Below, piece by piece: positions 12,314-24,104 of a stretch of DNA of 64,000 nucleotides (the first letter of the stretch is position 1; each line of letters opens with the position of its first letter). The notes under the pieces are model-generated. The model saw only the letters and a list, made by a program, of their open reading frames with translations. It was not told where the DNA came from and did not search any database. Origin of the DNA: Physcomitrium patens (lineage: Eukaryota; Streptophyta; Bryopsida; Funariales; Funariaceae); NCBI RefSeq assembly GCF_000002425.4, contig NC_037267.1, positions 5,244,941-5,308,940 of the forward strand, read 5' to 3'. Position numbers and translations under genes: made by a program.

Positions 12314-14559
12314 ATAAAATTCAAAAAACTACTTTAAAATCAAATGATACAAATGTCCAATAGAACACAAAGAGAGATGTGAAGCAACTTAGAAAGCAAC
12401 CATTCAAACCCATCGTATCTACAAAGTCTCCAAAGCTTCTAGAAGTTAGAGGAATCACTATGAAAGAAAAATAATGAAGCTTGGATGAACAATGGCATCT
12501 CCTTTGTTCATTAAACATCAAACTTGGTTTGACTTGATTTGTAAATACCTCAATTATAACACATCACTAAATCATCATATTTTGAGTATCATGTTTCACT
12601 CAAATAATATAATAATAAAAAAATCAATATCAAAAGTAATGTTTCAACCTTTAATTGATGATGTTAATTTCTACTTCATTCCTGGCCTCAAGATCACATA
12701 TGCTTTTTGAGTAATATTTCTAGATTAAGAAGTTGGACAATATTTTCAATTTTCATAGAAATATATTTGTTGTGTTTGGATTTCATATCAAGCAAACAAA
12801 AAGTTTTTTTTTTTTTTTTCAACTATATTATTAACAATACACCCTCTCATCCCATATAGATACCAACATCATCAATTGGAGTAGTCTATGAATAACTACT
12901 TTTTAGGCTTTTTGACTTGTCCAATTTGATATCGGAGATAAATGGGCAACCTCATTCATTATGTTCTCACTCACCAATTCTTTTCATTACTTTGACTAGG
13001 CCCATGGGTACTAAAATAAAAAATTAAAGAATACAAAAGTTCATATATGCAATAAAAGTTGGTGTTTATTTATTTATTTATTTATTTTTGTTGCAATTAC
13101 AAATCATATTTATTCATTTTAAGAAAAGTTTCAAAAAAGAACTAACAATGTTTCAAAGTTGCAAGTCTTTGTTAGGCATAGCTTGTAAGAAGTATTAAGA
13201 AGATTGATAATTTTTAGTGTCACTATTATTTATAAGATTTCTTATAATATTACTTAAATAATTTTTAATAATTGAGATAATTTTAGGTTGGAAAGAAGGG
13301 GATAAAATGTATTACTTGGATGCTTTGAGAGTTTTGGATTTAAAAAGTTTTTGAAAAAAATAATGAAAAAAATAAAATAGACATAAAAATGAAAATAAAA
13401 ATTATATTAAGTTTGTGTTTAAGAAATCTCAAATATGATTTTCTTTTTCTACTTTGTAAAACTTACTTTCATTTAACATAATTTTTTTTTTCAAAATTCA
13501 CGTCTCTACATCTAAAAATCTGATTTCTTTTCAAAACTTACACTCTATATTCTTGTATGAATACATAAATATAAACATGTATTATAATCTAAGAAGATAC
13601 ATTTTTTTAGCATCCTAGATTAGCTTTGATATTTTTTCTTGTTGTACATGAATATGAGCTTAGACTCTAAAATCTCAAATTCTAAAGTAATATTCAAGTC
13701 TTTGGTTCTATATTTCCTCAAAGATTCTATACTCAATAGAAGTAGAAAAAAAAAAAAAAAAAATTGTGATTTAAGTACTACAAGTCTTGTTAATCTTAGT
13801 CTATTGTTAGTAAGAATGTTTTATATTTCTTCTAATCCTGCTCTATACTTTTGGAGAAAAAATAATATTAAAGTGATAAATAATAATAATAAATAACTTG
13901 AAGAAAATTTATATAGTTTTTGTGTAAAGCTAATTCTTGAAAATGATGCAATACAACAAACACTACATAGATTTTAATCAATAAGTATTTCAAAGCAATA
14001 TCTTGTTAATAATATATATTTTTTCAATAAAAAATATTTTTTTTCTATTTTTAAACTTCTTGTCATTGAATCTTTATTATTCTATGAAGCTCTGATATTT
14101 TTATGCCAAATTATCTATTTTTAGATTTTTAGATTTTAAATATTTAAAAGTATTAAATTATAAATGATATCTGTAATTAACAAAAAATTAGAATTTTTCA
14201 GTAAATTAATATAATTTTTTTTTATATAAGTTCTATTAATAAAAAATTTAAATTTTTAAAGTAATAATTGATATTATATCATAAATACCATTTTAATACT
14301 TATTTATCTATCAATTTAAAAAGAAAAAAACTAAATATAACTTAATATCAATATTAACATGTCATAAATTATATTTAAAAAATTTAATACAAATTGAGAC
14401 TTATAATTAAGTATAATATTACTTAAAAATCTATAATATTAATAATTATTATTAAATAACATTTTTTTTTACTTACATTAGTTTTTGCACAAGATAATTT
14501 TTTTTTTTTTTTATTTTACTTAAAGAACCTATAATCACAAAAAATATAATTTTGAAAAA
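10111..14559. other. AT-rich intergenic DNA
   Basis: Very AT-rich sequence with frequent stops in all frames. It holds homopolymer tracts (T25 near 12,283-12,307; A18 near 13,746) and a TTTA repeat at 13,069-13,087. No protein family or RNA gene is recognisable. It may contain extremely decayed transposon DNA. Confidence 0.5.
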
Positions 14560-16030
14560 TAAATATTAAAAGATTTATAATAAAGTCTATTGATGTAAGT
14601 AGAGATTGAAGAAAACTGTAAAGTTAAAGAAATAGATTCTTTGCTAAAAGACCAAGTATCATAAGTTTATATAAATATTTTGATATCTTTTTACATTTAA
14701 CACAAATAAAAATATCTTAAAATAAACTCTAAAATTTTATTATATCCAAAATACTATATTCTTGAAAAACTATATTATTCCTAAAGTATACATAAATATT
14801 TTTGGCTAACCAAAATGTATAATTGCCTATCATATTAGAAAAAATTGTCTTTGTAATCAAATTTACTAAACTCATTATGAATATTAGTTTTAACATCTAA
14901 AATAAGATGGTTGTTTAACATCTTTGAACAAAATTTATTTTAAAAAGTAGTATCAAATATAATTTTTGATATGATAATTCAAAGATATGATTGGTCCAAT
15001 TTTTAAAAAATCTAAATAAGGCATATGATGATTTTATTTTATTTTATTTATTTAAAAAAATATATAATATTATCACAAAAATATATTCTAATAGACTTAT
15101 TTTTTACTTAAAAAAATGTATTGATATGAAATACTTAAGATTTGTATAATTAATATAAATTTTTATTCGATCAAAAGAATTTTTCAAGTAACATTTTTTA
15201 ATTGGAAGGATTCCATAATAATAAGAAGTTTTTTTATTGTAAATTTCATGATTAATCTTAGTTCTAAGAGTTTTTTGAATAAAAAAACAATGAGATATCT
15301 TTCATTATCTATATCTATTTACAATAGAATTGCTTTTAATGCAAAATCTAGTGCATTGTCTTCTATAAAAAATAACTTCGATAAATTTTAAATATTTTAA
15401 AATAGGAAAAAAGAAGTGTCATTTTAAAAACTTGAAATGCTAATTTTTTATCTTAAATAATCTTCAATTTTCTTTAAGAATTTAATTATATAAATGGACC
15501 AAAAACTTTAAAAAAATCTTAATAGATATTTGATAATAATTTAAAATTTCCAAAATATATTGAACGTCACATATTGCTTTTAAAGTTGTAAAATCCATGG
15601 TAGTTTTTATCTTCTTAGAATCTATTTTTAAACCATTACATAAGAAAGTGTATCTCAAAAATTCCAATTGAATTGTATAAAATATATGTTTTTTTTCTTA
15701 GTATGTTTTCTTAAATCTCTGATTTTTTATAATAAAAATTGAAGATAATCTTTATATTCCTCTATATTTCTAGAATAGATAAGAATTTTTATAAAATGAT
15801 ACAAAATATAATTATCTAAATATTCACAAATTAAATCACAAAATTATCAAATTTTGGAAAGTATTTTGTATATTTTTAGATCCAAAGGACATAATCCNNN
15901 NNNNNNNNNNNNNNNNNNNNNNNNNNNNNNNNNNNNNNNNNNNNNNNNNNNNNNNNNNNNNNNNNNNNNNNNNNNNNNNNNNNNNNNNNNNNNNNNNTTG
16001 TACAAAAAAATTCCATTTTTCTTCTCCAAT
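14560..16030 (-). mobile_element. Old Ty3/gypsy pol relic (element F)
   Basis: Minus-strand translation across many stops recovers the order of a Ty3 pol. Just left of the N gap is an LCPLDL segment (family MPFGLTNA), then KILIYSRNIEEY (RT segment after YxDD), then at 15,482-15,667 a 61-codon frame matching the RT-RNase H linker (FLRYTF, DVQYILEILNYYQ). Next comes an RNase H segment near 15.1-15.4 kb (EDNALDFALKAILL), then near 14.6-14.8 kb an integrase zinc-finger segment (YFGYNKILEFILRYFY). All known motifs carry substitutions and stops, so the copy is ancient and dead. No LTRs were found. The 100-N gap interrupts the RT. Confidence 0.7.
15898..15997. other. Assembly gap (100 N)
   Basis: Exactly 100 N, a conventional unknown-size gap, placed inside the reverse transcriptase of element F. 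Confidence 1.
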
Positions 16031-17354
16031 AAATGTTAATGTTCTTTATATTACTTTAATAAACCTCTACAACCTCCACTTAAATAAAGACTTAGTACAA
16101 GAATCATAACAAACCTTTATTTTATTTTATTTTATTTTATAGATTATATAATTTCTCTAGCTTATGAAAATATAAATTATATTTTCTAGATATAAGGTAT
16201 AATTATTTTTTTGAATTTTTTTGTTATAAAAAAAGAAGACATAAAATACTATTAGATATTCAATCTAAATAAAGATTACATTTTTTAATAACAATGTTCC
16301 TGAAATAATAAGATTTCATAAAAAAATTATAAAATAAAAATATTAATATTTTATAATATTTTATAATTACTTCTATTAATAGGATTTTATAAGGTGACAT
16401 CTCATGAAACTAAAGATTGTTCATCTATGAATTCTATATGTATAAGTTTGATTTTTTGTACTAAAAATATATTATAAAAATTAACAAAGTTTTCATAAGA
16501 AAAATAAATAGAAGAATTGGAATCTAATAAGGTAAACATAGAAACAATAAAATTTCAATATCTTAAAATATTTATTTTTAAGAATAAGTGGAGGATTTGG
16601 AAGATAATACAAGGTCTTCAAAAGATGACATAGTACAAGAATCAGATTTCATAGTACTTAATATTGGTAAAAGAAAACTTATTTTCTAACATATTTTTTT
16701 TATTTAGAATTATAATCCTTATCTTGTAATTTTTTAACTTTTTAAAATAATATTTAGAAATATCTTTTGATTTTCTATAATATAGATATAATTTTTTCTA
16801 TCAATAAAAGGTTTTTTATTTTTTTATTTTTATTTTTTTATAAAGGATTTAAAACATATAGTATCAATTTATATATCTTCTATGTCAAATTACATATTTC
16901 TAATGATAGAAGTATTTTTACTATAAGTATAGATGTATTGATGTGCTAATGTATAACTTTTTAATTAAATTTTATTTTTTTTGTAGATGTATTTGATAAT
17001 TAAACCAATAGCTTGACTAAAAGTTTGAAGAATAAATAAGTTTAGTAATAATTTTTATACATCATATTAAAATTTTAAAAGAAATTGAATATTAAGTATA
17101 ACATTATTTTACTTTATATTACTTGTTAATTATCAAAATTTTATTGTATATATTAATATAAATCAAATTTATTACCAATTTTTTATATTTTATTAATTAT
17201 TATTTATAAATATTAAAATTCTACCAAAAATGTATATGAATTGTCAAATATAAGATTTTATCATTTTAAGAATGATAAAAATTAAAAAAAGAGAAGATCT
17301 ATTAAATAAATTTTTGATAAATTTGGCTTGAATTACTTAAATTGATTAGCTAAG
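16031..17354. other. AT-rich stretch without recognisable genes
   Basis: Only frames of about 60 codons or fewer. It may include the decayed Gag part of element F, but I see no zinc knuckle. A TTTTA repeat occurs near 16,110-16,140. Confidence 0.4.
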
Positions 17355-17646
17355 TCTCACAAACATACATATTTATTCCAATAATAACGTAGATATTATA
17401 AATAGGTAGAAGTGATTAATTTGATAATATCTTATAGGAAAGTTTTTTAGAAGCTTTATAGATGTGGCTTCACCTTTTTACATGTTTGTAGGTGATTGGT
17501 AGGTTAAAAACTTGGCCAACAAGTAAATCATATATCACATGTATTAGGAGCCTGTGGCACAAGCTAATGATGTGGTACACATATAAAAAACTTGCCTTGC
17601 AAATTAAAACACATGTCTTATAAATTGAATACATGTTAGAGGTACT
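17355..17646 (+). mobile_element. Old family I LTR fragment (C), left part
   Basis: This resembles the first half of the family I LTR. It starts TCTCACAAACATAC where intact copies start TGTCACAGACATAC, and it shares AATAGGTAGAAG, the GCTTTATAGATG region, AACTTGGCCAACAAG and ACTTGCCTTG. It stops exactly where element B begins and resumes after B at 31,709. It is the oldest layer of the nest. Confidence 0.7.
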
Positions 17647-18204
17647 TGTCACAGACATACGCATGTAAGCTAATAATTACATATATAAATAGGTAGAAGT
17701 AAGTAAAAATAGATAAAAGTAAGTTAATTCTATAATATTTGTTATAAAAGCTTCCTAGAAGCTTCCTAGATACTGCTTTGACTTTATAGGTGTCTTTAGT
17801 TGACTTTTTGGATTAAAAACGTGATTAACAAGTTGGCCATGTACCACACATATTGTTATCTTGAAGACCAAGCTAACTATATGACCTACATGTAAAAAAA
17901 CTTGCCTTATAAGTCAAGGCATGTGTCCTAAAAAGTCAGGACAGATTGAAGATCCTATAGAACATGGCCACCTAGCCTCTAGTTAGATAGTATATATAGA
18001 GACAAGAGTGAAGCCCTCTTCACTCTTATGAAATCTTTTCTTGCTTCTAGTCTAGTTTCAAGTGTCTCTAGTTTTCTTGTCTTTTGGTAATAGCCATTCC
18101 AATTTCTTTCTTAATATACATATTGAATTATATCTATTTTGTCATCTTTCTTTGAGAAAAGTCTCACTTGTTTATTTGTTTCTAACAAGTTCTTGTTCTT
18201 GACA
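17647..18204 (+). repeat. 5' LTR of element B
   Basis: Begins TGTCACAGAC and ends TTCTTGACA. It carries a TATA-like ATATATAG near 17,992 and is followed by the B leader. It matches the LTR at 31,151-31,708 in length and in order of motifs. Confidence 0.9.
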
Positions 18205-18224
18205 AATTGACAAGAATATACTTA

Positions 18225-18235
18225 TAATATTAGAG
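18225..18235 (+). promoter_or_regulatory. Primer-binding site of element B (mutated)
   Basis: AATATTAGAGC corresponds to AATATCAGAGC in element A with one C-to-T change. The last bases match the 3' end complement of plant initiator tRNA-Met. It is separated from the LTR end by about 20 nt. Confidence 0.55.
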
Positions 18236-18278
18236 CTTTGTCTAATCTTGATTAAGAGTAGATTATTCCTTTCTCTTG

Positions 18279-18283
18279 ATAAG
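18279..18283 (+). repeat. Target-site duplication of element A, left
   Basis: ATAAG, repeated at 24,691-24,695. Removing A and one copy restores the B leader (CTTGATAAGACATAAG), which aligns with A's own leader (CTTGATAAGATATAAG). Confidence 0.95.
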
Positions 18284-18845
18284 TGTCAAGGACAAGAACT
18301 CGATGAAAAAAAAAATTCAGACAAGTGAGCCTTCACTCAAAGAAAGGTAACAAAATATAAATAAACAAGTATGTATATTGAAAGAGAAACTAAAATGGCT
18401 ATTGCCAAAAGACAAAGAAACTAGAGACCCTTGAAACTAGACTAGAAGCAAGAAAGGAGTTGACAAGAGTGAAGAAGCCTTCACTCTTGTCTCTATATAT
18501 ACTATCTAACTAGGGGCTACGTGGCGATGTTCTATAGGACCTCCAATATGTGTTGAATTTGTAGAATACATGCCTTGACTTACAAGGCAAGTTTTTCTAT
18601 GTGTGGACCACATAGTTAGCTTGATCTTCAAGCTAACAACATGTGTGGCACATGGCCAACTTGTTGACCACGTTTCTAATCCAAAAAGTCAATTAAAGAT
18701 ACCTATGAAGTCAAAGCAATGTCTATGAAGCTTCTTGGAAGCTTCCATATTAAATACTATAGAATTAACTTACTTTTATATATTTTTACTTACTTCTATC
18801 TATTTGTATATGTAATTACTAGCTTACATGATTATGTCCGTGACA
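18284..18845 (-). repeat. 3' LTR of element A
   Basis: On the plus strand it begins TGTCAAGGAC and ends GTCCGTGACA. It contains a TATA-like TATATATAC near 18,492. It pairs with the LTR at 24,126-24,690. Confidence 0.95.
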
Positions 18846-18861
18846 TTACCTCCCCCCTTTT
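18846..18861 (-). promoter_or_regulatory. Polypurine tract of element A
   Basis: Read on the minus strand: AAAAGGGGGGAGGTAA, ending against the 3' LTR. This is the expected primer for plus-strand DNA synthesis. Confidence 0.85.
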
Positions 18862-18888
18862 AGGGACGAGTTCCATGAGGAGCGGTCA

Positions 18889-19310
18889 TCATATGTTGAG
18901 TAAATCTATGATGCGACGAATTGTATTCGCCACATACTCTGATCTTTGTTCTCTTCGAAGATGATTGATAGGGCCTCTCAACCATCGGTAGTGTCCCATA
19001 CCAGAGTGGGAAGACCACCCAATTATTTGATCATTGTTGAGGCTTTCGTAACTTCCTTCAAATAAAATATTTGGAACATCATCAAGAGTTGTTCCTACTT
19101 CTAGCACAATCACCAAACATCGGGAGTCCCTTCCCAAATCGTGATACCAAACGCGTTGTATCTCGCCATCTATTCGAGGAAGAATATGTCGTTCTTGGAG
19201 ATCTTCATCTCGATTGCGTCGTCTTGAAGGTTGTGACAATCATAATGTCTCATCCGGCAGGTCAGTAAATGAAGGCTCTTGAGTCAATCTGCTGGTTGTT
19301 GGTTTTCCAT
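18889..19310 (-). pseudogene. ORF3 of element A: unknown protein between Pol and 3' LTR
   Basis: A small protein of unknown function, about 140 aa in the frame-intact copies B and D, encoded separately from Pol. It starts 115 bp after the Pol stop and ends shortly before the polypurine tract. This copy starts at ATG 19,308-19,310. A one-base deletion after about codon 8 and a stop near 19,246 break the N-terminal part, then 116 codons (18,889-19,239) stay open. The N-terminal half is charged. The C-terminal half holds GMGHYRWL-R-GPINHL (18,958-19,002) and ends with a basic/aliphatic helix-like stretch. I recognise no known domain, signal peptide or membrane segment. Copies are found in B, D and, in shorter form, E. 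It could be a structural or chromatin-targeting accessory protein; that is speculation. Confidence 0.75.
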
Positions 19311-19425
19311 CTCCTAAGAGTCACAACTACAAAGAAGTTACGAACAAGAATTGAAAGTAGAATGTTATCTTGCCTAGATGTTGTTTATTTTATAAAGAAG
19401 GTTTTCATCTTGATTTTGATAGATG

Positions 19426-22400
19426 TCATCGATGAAAAGCCTCCACCGCCTTTGCTGCATTTGTAAGATTCTTTATTGGCTCCCATGTGCGTTCACTAAT
19501 ACCATATCCATGCCAATAGACAAGATATTCTAATTTATTTTGACGCCGCCTTGAATCTAAGACTTCTTCTACTTCAAACTCTTCATTATTGTCCACTTCT
19601 ATGGGAGGAGGTGGAGCTTGTCGTCTTCTTGGTATGTCCACTTTCTTGTATGGTTCAAGAAGAGACACGTGGAATACTGGATGGATTTTTATTGACTCTG
19701 ATAGATGTAAACGAAATGCAACTAGATTGATTTGTGCAGAAATAGAAAATGGTCCTAGCCTTTGATAGTCCAACTTGTCACAAGGACGAGTGGTTTTGAT
19801 ATTGCGACGAAGTAGCCATACCTTATCATCCAAGATGAATGATGGTTGTTCCTTTCGATAGATATCCGCATTGACCTTTTGTTGTTCTTGAGCCTCTTTT
19901 AACTGTGCCTTCATCGTTGCATGTAGCTCTGATAAATGAATTGCCATATCTTTTGTAGCAGGATTATCAACTTTTGAAAAGTCAAAAGTATCAAGTCATG
20001 GATAATAACCATAATTAGCAAAAAAAGGTGTTTGTTTTTTAGAAGAATGTACCATGTTATTGTAAGCAAACTCTGCCAATGGCAAAAGAGTTGTCCAATC
20101 ATCTTGTTGGTAATTAATGGTACATCTTAAATATTGCTCCAAAACTTGATTAACACGCTCTGTTTGTTCATCAGTTTGAAGATGGAATGTCGAAGATAGT
20201 TTTATATCCACTTTAAGAATCTTGAAAAGAGTCCACCAAAATCTTGATACAAATTGAGTTCCCCTATCTGATATAATATCCTTGGGTAATCCATGATAGC
20301 GATAGATATTGTCAAGAAAGAGCTTAGCTGTTTCTTCACCTGTGATAGATTTTGTACATGGTACAAAATGTGCCATCTTGGTAAAACGATCTACTATCAC
20401 GAATATAGAGTCATAAGAACTTGAGATTGAAAGATCCGTGATGAAGTCCATAGAAACAGAGGACCATGGTTGTTCTGGAATGGGTAATGGCTGAAGAAGT
20501 CCAAAAGATCGATGACGAGGAGTTTTCGATCTTGAGCAAACATCACATGATTGTACAAAGTCTTTAATTGCCTTCCACATTTGAGGCCACCAAAAATCCC
20601 TAGATATGAGTTCCAAAGTCTTATTATATCCAAAATGTCCTGCTGTTGGGAAGTCGTGACGAGCTTGAAGAACATGTAAACGTACTTCTCCTTCTGGAAC
20701 ATATAGGAGTCCTTTGAAATAGAGTAGGTTGTTCTTGAATGCAAATTTAGAGGGATCATGAGATTTAGAAGAATTATTCTTGATATCATGAACAAGAGGG
20801 TCTAAAGACATACTTAACTAGACTTGCTTAAGAAAAGTTAAATCAACAGTCAATGTTGATTTTATTGCTCGAAGATGAAATTGCTCCGGCTTCAAGAGAA
20901 CCGTTCTTTGTTGCTCAAAAGCTACATCTCCTTCTTTTGGTGCAAGATAAGAACATCTAGACAAGGCATCGGACAAACCTTGTTGTTTTCCTGGCCGATA
21001 AGTGATGATGAATTCGAATCTTGATAAAAACATGCTCCCACGAACTTGGCGACGATTTGATATGCGTGTTGACATAAAATATTTCAGGTTCTTGTGATCC
21101 GTATACACGGTGACTGGACTGAAAGCGCCTTCTAGATAATGATGTCATTCTTAAAAAGTATCTACAATTGCAAGAAGTTCTTTGTCGTGGATCTCATAAT
21201 TGATTTCTGTTGCTGAGAATTTTCTTGAATGAAAGGCTACTGGATGAAGTTTGTCATCTGTTCCCATTTGTAATAAAACCGCACCCAAAGCAAAGTTCGA
21301 TGCATCTGTTTCCATAAAGAATGCTTTGGAAAAATCAACACGATACAAGATTAGTGCAGAAACAAACGCTGTCTTCAAAGATTCAAAAGCAACTTCCACT
21401 TCTTGATTCTATTGAAGTTTGTCTTTATAAGTCAAACATGTAAGTGGAGCTGCAACTCGAGAGAAGTCTTTGATGAAGATCCGATAGTAGTTGGCAAATC
21501 CCAAAAAATATTGGACAACTCTTACCGTTTTTGGAATCTTCCAGTCTATAATAGTTTGAACTTTCTTAGGATCCATCATAAGTCCATCATTTGAAATGAT
21601 GTAACCTAAGAAATCGACTTGAGTAGTGTGGAATACACACTTTTTTATCCTGACATAGAGTTTTGCATCTCTTAATTTTTGTAACACACGATGAACATGA
21701 AGTTTATGTTCTTTTTAGAATGGATTCTTAGAATAGATCAAGATGTCGTCTAGATAACAGACCACAAAATCGTCCAAAAACTCTCAAAAAACATCATTCA
21801 TTAAATGTTAAAAAGCTGCTGATACATTTGTAAGTTCAAAAGGCATGACGTTGTATTCAAAATGTCCATACCTAGTTTGAAACGCAGTCTTCCATTCATC
21901 TCCTTCTTTGATGCATACTAGATTGTATGCTCCTCGAAGATCTATTTTTGTATAGATCTTAGCTTGATACAGCTGATCAAGAAGTCCAGATATTAAAGGT
22001 AGTGGATACTTGTTCTTGATGGTAATCTTGTTGAGTCCTCGATAATCAAGAGACATCCGCAATGATCCATCTTTTTTCTTCACAAATAGAATTGGAGCTC
22101 TTGTCGGAGATTTAGAATGGCGTATGAAATTCTTGGCTAGATTTTCTTCAATATACTCCTTGAGTTCAGCCAACTCATTTTGTGATAAACTATAGATTGG
22201 TCCGAATGGCGGTTGTGCTTCTTCTTGAAGGTCAATTGAGCAATCATAGGGACGATGTTTCGGGAATGTATCTTCATTCTTTTTTTCAAATACATCTTGA
22301 AATTCTTGATATTGGCTTGGAATGCCACTTGAAGTCTTTTTCACCAGTAGAAACGGGTGTGGCATAAATAATATATGGTGATTCTTTAATAGCAACATGC

Positions 22401-23035
22401 AAGAAAGCTTTTGCACCTATAAATATTGGTTTAATTGAATTGGACTTATGACTCTCTACTTGATTAACTACACTGTTAGTTATACTTTTAGAGAAAGTAA
22501 GAGTTCGAGAAATCTAATCTATTTGAGGGTTGTATTTTTCTAACCACGATAAACCTAAAATAACTGGATTAGAGGGAGATCTAATGATATTAAATACTAC
22601 AAAACTATTATGAACATTGATTATTACTTCTATAGGAAGGGTTTTGTGAGTAATATCTCCAGAAGACAATAGACGACCATCTATGACTTCTACATGAACA
22701 GGTTTAGTTTTCTTTATTAAAGATATGCTATGTCTTTTAGTAAATTCTTCATCTAAAAAACACCCTGAGGCTCTTAAATTTAACAAGGCAGAGACTTTGT
22801 AATGTTTAAGTCCTAAAATAACATTTAATGTAAAACAAGGAGAGGGCTCTGAGGAGAGAATAGGACCTTTACTAGATGTTGTGCAAGGTTCTAGCCGCAT
22901 GGTTCCTATTGTAGCTCGACAAACTCGTTTTTCGACATATTGTCTTCTTTCACAGCCATACTCCTCATTTTGTGATTGTGTCGTTTCTTTAGACAATGTT
23001 GAGCAGTGTGCTTTGGATCTCCACAATATAAACAT
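19426..23035 (-). pseudogene. pol: Pol polyprotein of element A (PR-RT-RH-IN-chromodomain)
   Basis: Open segments in one Ty3-type order: protease (22,514-23,035), where the usual DSGAS active-site motif reads NLRAS so the catalytic aspartate is lost; RT (21,808-22,416, then YLDD at 21,745-21,756); RNase H (21,151-21,399, with TDASNFALGA) and its continuation to 20,818; integrase (19,996-20,811) with the HHCC-type zinc finger (HDFPTAGHFGYNKT, CDVC) and DDE-core motifs MDFITDL, ISDRGTQF and TERVNQVLE; then the C-terminal part (19,426-19,947) ending in a chromodomain (FEVEEVLDSRRR, YLVYWHGYG, TWEP). Stops separate the segments. Most arise from codons such as CAA, CGA or TGG by a single transition. 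The Pol frame is -1 relative to Gag and overlaps its end. The copy is not functional. Confidence 0.9.
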
Positions 23036-23913
23036 AATCCTTCTTGACGACGACGAATCTTTTCTTGCTCAGTAAGAAGTTTGAAATGTACTGTATCAAT
23101 ATGCATATCCTCTATTTCCGAATGTATGTGTTGAAGAGGTGTTGGTGTTGCCATTGAATTATAGTAACGTTGAGGTCCACTTGTACGGTTTTCAGATTGG
23201 AATTCAAAAAGGTGATTGTCGCACTTCACAGCAAAGTCAATTGCTTGACTCAATGTTTGAGGATCAGGTAAGTTATGCATTAATCTTTTTACCTCATATT
23301 GTAATCCGTAGAGAAATTGGCTAATAAGAGCAGCATCATCCCACTTGATATCAGTTGCAAGTAGTCGAAATTGTGAAGCGTATAACGTTACTGATTGATT
23401 GCCCTGTCGAAAATTATGGATCTTATTGGTTGCAACACGAATTGCATCATGTTCTCCATTCATGGATTGAAACTCCACCAAAAAAGCCTCTAGATTATGT
23501 AATATTGGATCTTGTTGTTCAAGAAAAGATGAAAACCACGATAGTGCTGAACCTAAAAGAAGCGTACCAATGAATCTAACTTGCAATCTTGGAGTTGGAT
23601 AGCTTTGGAGTTGAAGTTTAATCACAAGTTGCACTTGATTGATAAATCCTCGAAACTTGGATCTAGCGCCATCAAACTTCTCGGGTAGGGCAATTCTTGC
23701 TTCTCTAACATTTGAAGGGTATTCCACCATAGGAGAAAGGACATAGTTTGGTGCAGATGTTGAAGCAGCTCCAACCATTTCTATATCTTCACTTCCTGCC
23801 AATCTTATTGCTCCTTGTGGTGGTAAATTGAGTTGATGCATCGCAAGCATTAACTCCCTCAATTGCTCTTGCATTTGTGCCATTTCACTCTTCATTTCAA
23901 TAAGTTCTACCAT
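22906..23913 (-). CDS. gag: Gag of element A, intact frame
   Basis: A 335-codon capsid/nucleocapsid protein starting at ATG 23,911-23,913. It begins with a coiled-coil-like stretch rich in Glu, Met and Gln (MVELIEMKSEMAQMQEQ) and continues through a Retrotrans_gag-like region with the pattern LPEKFDGARSKFRGFINQ around residue 75. It ends with a CCHC zinc knuckle (CLYCGDPKHTAQHC). It would package the element RNA and form virus-like particles. The stop at 22,906-22,908 lies inside the beginning of the -1 Pol frame. Unlike Pol, this frame has no stop, though that alone does not prove function. Confidence 0.85.
   Translation of the reverse strand: MVELIEMKSEMAQMQEQLRELMLAMHQLNLPPQGAIRLAGSEDIEMVGAASTSAPNYVLSPMVEYPSNVREARIALPEKFDGARSKFRGFINQVQLVIKLQLQSYPTPRLQVRFIGTLLLGSALSWFSSFLEQQDPILHNLEAFLVEFQSMNGEHDAIRVATNKIHNFRQGNQSVTLYASQFRLLATDIKWDDAALISQFLYGLQYEVKRLMHNLPDPQTLSQAIDFAVKCDNHLFEFQSENRTSGPQRYYNSMATPTPLQHIHSEIEDMHIDTVHFKLLTEQEKIRRRQEGLCLYCGDPKHTAQHCLKKRHNHKMRSMAVKEDNMSKNEFVELQ
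22927..22933 (-). promoter_or_regulatory. Candidate -1 frameshift site at Gag-Pol junction of A
   Basis: On the minus strand G-AAA-AAC sits in the Gag frame, 18 nt before the Gag stop triplet. Slipping back one base after AAC enters the Pol frame directly. Element B has C-AAA-AAC in the same position (27,075-27,081). AAA-AAC is a known shift site in other retroelements when preceded by A, so the weaker first base makes this uncertain. Confidence 0.4.
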
Positions 23914-24093
23914 GATAACACTTAGAAGAGAGAAGATGTCTAATATCGCTCAAGACAAATAGAAGAGAGGACTTGAAAACAAAGAAAATACTAAGGAGAA
24001 TATCAATTTAGAAGAGGGTAATCCGCAACTTCTAATATGCTTATATCTTATCAAGAAAAAGGGGTAATCCACTCTTAATCAAGATTAGACAAA

Positions 24094-24104
24094 GCTCTGA
24101 TATT
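24094..24104 (-). promoter_or_regulatory. Primer-binding site of element A
   Basis: Minus-strand AATATCAGAGC. TATCAGAGC matches the complement of the plant initiator tRNA-Met 3' end (without the terminal CCA complement). It lies 21-23 nt inside the LTR edge at 24,126 instead of directly next to it. Confidence 0.6.
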
